Assembly (NCBI RefSeq): GCF_900142755.1
Contig: NZ_FRCA01000005.1
Coordinates: forward strand, 124,001-188,000
Source of the DNA: Halomonas cupida
GTDB taxonomy: Bacteria; Pseudomonadota; Gammaproteobacteria; Pseudomonadales; Halomonadaceae
Length of the DNA: 64,000 nt
Direction: 5' to 3'
Shown here: one piece after another, positions 62,783-64,000 of the stretch
Layout of the letters: every line of letters starts with the position of its first letter
Position numbering within the stretch: the first letter of the stretch is position 1
The notes under the pieces: generated by a model
The model's database searches: none
Seen by the model: only the letters and a program-made list of their open reading frames with translations
What the model was told of the DNA's origin: nothing
Program-made: the position numbers and the translations under genes

Positions 62783-63226
62783 TTACGGCGACTCGTCAGG
62801 AATATCGTCGATAAAGCGAGACCGCTGCTCTGGCGTCGGCACCATGCAGCGATTACGACGGCCAAACAGGCGATAGCGATGGCGCGCAAGCCAGCGATAC
62901 CCGGCATCTCGCCATGATCGAGGCATGACGCGAATGACGCCCAGCCATCGCCAGGGCCGAGGCAAGCGACGCAGAATCGCGATCACCGCCTCACTCGCCT
63001 CCAGTGGGCGCCCGTGATCGAAGAACAGGAAGGTCGAGGGATCATCAGGGTCGATCCCGAAACGCGCAGCAAGATGCCGACCATAGGGAGACTGGATCGA
63101 GGTGAAGCGGATCACACCGTGACGATCGATCCGCAGCAGAAACTGCACCTGTACCGAGCAGAAGTTGCAGAAGCCATCGAATACCATCAGGCCATCGGGG
63201 TGCTGCCCCTGCCCCGAACAAGGCAT
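62783..63226 (-). CDS. DCC-family (DUF393) thiol-disulphide oxidoreductase-like protein
   Basis: 147 residues if started at MPCSGQGQHPDGL; the frame stays open 41 codons upstream and the true start is uncertain. The family motif DGFCNFC (Asp17, Cys20, Cys23) heads a thioredoxin-like domain, followed by FTSIQSPYGRHLA and RPLEASEAVIAILRRLPRPW and ending with the RLFGRRNRCMVPTPEQRSRF region. The biological role of the family is poorly known. It stands between the TRAP 3 operon and the aldolase gene, all on the minus strand. Confidence 0.85.
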   Translation of the reverse strand: MPCSGQGQHPDGLMVFDGFCNFCSVQVQFLLRIDRHGVIRFTSIQSPYGRHLAARFGIDPDDPSTFLFFDHGRPLEASEAVIAILRRLPRPWRWLGVIRVMPRSWRDAGYRWLARHRYRLFGRRNRCMVPTPEQRSRFIDDIPDESP

Positions 63227-63382
63227 GTCCGAAGCCTTCGCCTCCGGTTCTTCGGGCTTGTCATGCTCAGTGTCGCGATGTCTCACGCTCCCAACCCCAG
63301 GCACCGAATGTGCGATTGATGATGGCTTACACCGCCTGGCCATGGTCACTCAACGGCTTCCCACCGCTCAAGTCAGCACCAG
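63227..63382. other. Gap or N-terminal extension of the DCC gene
   Basis: 156 bp that are open in the DCC frame to 63349. I see no hairpin or repeat. Whether it is coding is not settled. Confidence 0.3.
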
Positions 63383-64000
63383 TCAAGCCAGCTCCAGTTC
63401 ATCCAACAATGCCGACAACTGCTGTCGGGCATCGCCTTCCAGTGCCTTGAGCGGTAGCGGCAGGCAGGGGGTCTCCACCAGTCCTTTCAGTTCTGCGGCG
63501 GCGGCAACCACTCGCAGACTGCCACCCTGCTGCGTAAACAGATCCCACAATGGCTGAAGTCGTGCAGACAGGCGCGTTGCCTGCCCCACATCACCGGCCT
63601 GTGCCGCACGAGTGATGGCCAATGCCGCTTCGGGGAAGAGGCCACCAATCACCGAGTACCAGGCCTCGCATCCGGCATTCAGTCCCGTAGCAGCCATGGC
63701 ATCGCCACTGACCCCAATGGAGACATGCGACGGAATCAGGGCACGCAGCCGTTCAACACGCGCTCTGGCCGCTTCAGGTTCCGCCGGAACACCAGGAATC
63801 TTGATGGACTTCACCTTTGGAAGTTCCGCGATACGGCCATGTAATTCATCCGTGAATTCGAAGTGCGTCGTGCCAGGGTTGTCATAGACACACAGCGGTA
63901 CCGACAGGTCACGAGTCACTGCTTCATAGAGGCCAAAGACCTCATCAGCAGAGAGCCGCTGATAGGAAACCGGCGCCAGCAACACCCCATTCGCGCCTGC
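63383..64000 (-). CDS. Dihydrodipicolinate synthase-family aldolase (truncated by the window end)
   Basis: The C-terminal 205 residues are visible; the start lies beyond 64000. The class I aldolase features are present: LCVYDNPGTTHF with the active Tyr, VKSIKIPG with the Schiff-base Lys, and GVSGDAMAATGLNAG. Members act on pyruvate-derived substrates, for example in sugar-acid breakdown or lysine synthesis; the location in a catabolic region and the divergent tail favour a catabolic role. Confidence 0.88.
   Translation of the reverse strand, partial: AGANGVLLAPVSYQRLSADEVFGLYEAVTRDLSVPLCVYDNPGTTHFEFTDELHGRIAELPKVKSIKIPGVPAEPEAARARVERLRALIPSHVSIGVSGDAMAATGLNAGCEAWYSVIGGLFPEAALAITRAAQAGDVGQATRLSARLQPLWDLFTQQGGSLRVVAAAAELKGLVETPCLPLPLKALEGDARQQLSALLDELELA

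Overview
The window looks like chromosome from a gammaproteobacterium of the Halomonadaceae (Halomonas or a close relative). The evidence is moderately high GC, enterobacterial-type flagellar control by FlhDC and sigma28, and three TRAP carboxylate transporter operons in 64 kb. The species call is inference; the proteobacterial class call is firm.

Layout. Positions 1-600 hold the start of a lipoprotein gene and a probable 33-codon membrane peptide behind a structured leader. Positions 651-13323 are the flagellar rod/hook/ring cluster: flgBCDEFGHIJ and flgKL on the minus strand, flgA and flgMN on the plus strand. Positions 13377-20080 are a minus-strand catabolic operon: a TRAP transporter, an SDR, a lambda-crystallin-type 3-hydroxyacid dehydrogenase, a beta-keto acid cleavage enzyme and a LacI regulator, with a perfect 20-bp palindrome at its promoter. 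A degenerate GGDEF/EAL protein follows, then flagellin (fliC, minus) and fliDST, a FliK-like gene and an FlhB-tail paralogue (plus).

Positions 28709-45955 are one colinear motility block: flhDC, motAB, cheAW, a chemoreceptor, cheR, cheB, a second chemoreceptor, cheYZ, flhBAE and fliA. The order is close to that of E. coli, with fliA added at the end. ahpC and ahpF follow. From 48805 to the end lies an accessory metabolic region: a secreted protein of unknown function, an RraA-like gene with TRAP system 2, a LysR gene, an M20 deacylase, a second LysR gene, a ThDP enzyme, a CitE/HpcH-type lyase, TRAP system 3, a DCC-family protein and a truncated DHDPS-family aldolase.

How it works together. 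FlhDC would switch on the hook-basal-body genes and fliA; FliA, held by FlgM until the hook is complete, then activates late genes. I find six sigma28 promoters with exact 11-bp spacing, in front of flgKL, flgMN, fliC, fliD, motA and cheB.

The most unusual signal is a family of multi-hairpin elements placed just after the 3' ends of four genes (the EAL gene, fliC, fliD and the unknown gene at 48805), always in the same orientation relative to the gene. Their stems differ but remain paired. One 10-nt loop carrying CAGGATG, the repeat found in CsrB-type RNAs, is identical in all four. A second hairpin presents ACAGGGA in two copies. A similar CAGGATG hairpin and a Shine-Dalgarno trapped in a hairpin loop precede the small ORF near position 460. 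I propose, as inference, a CsrA/RsmA-linked RNA element family.
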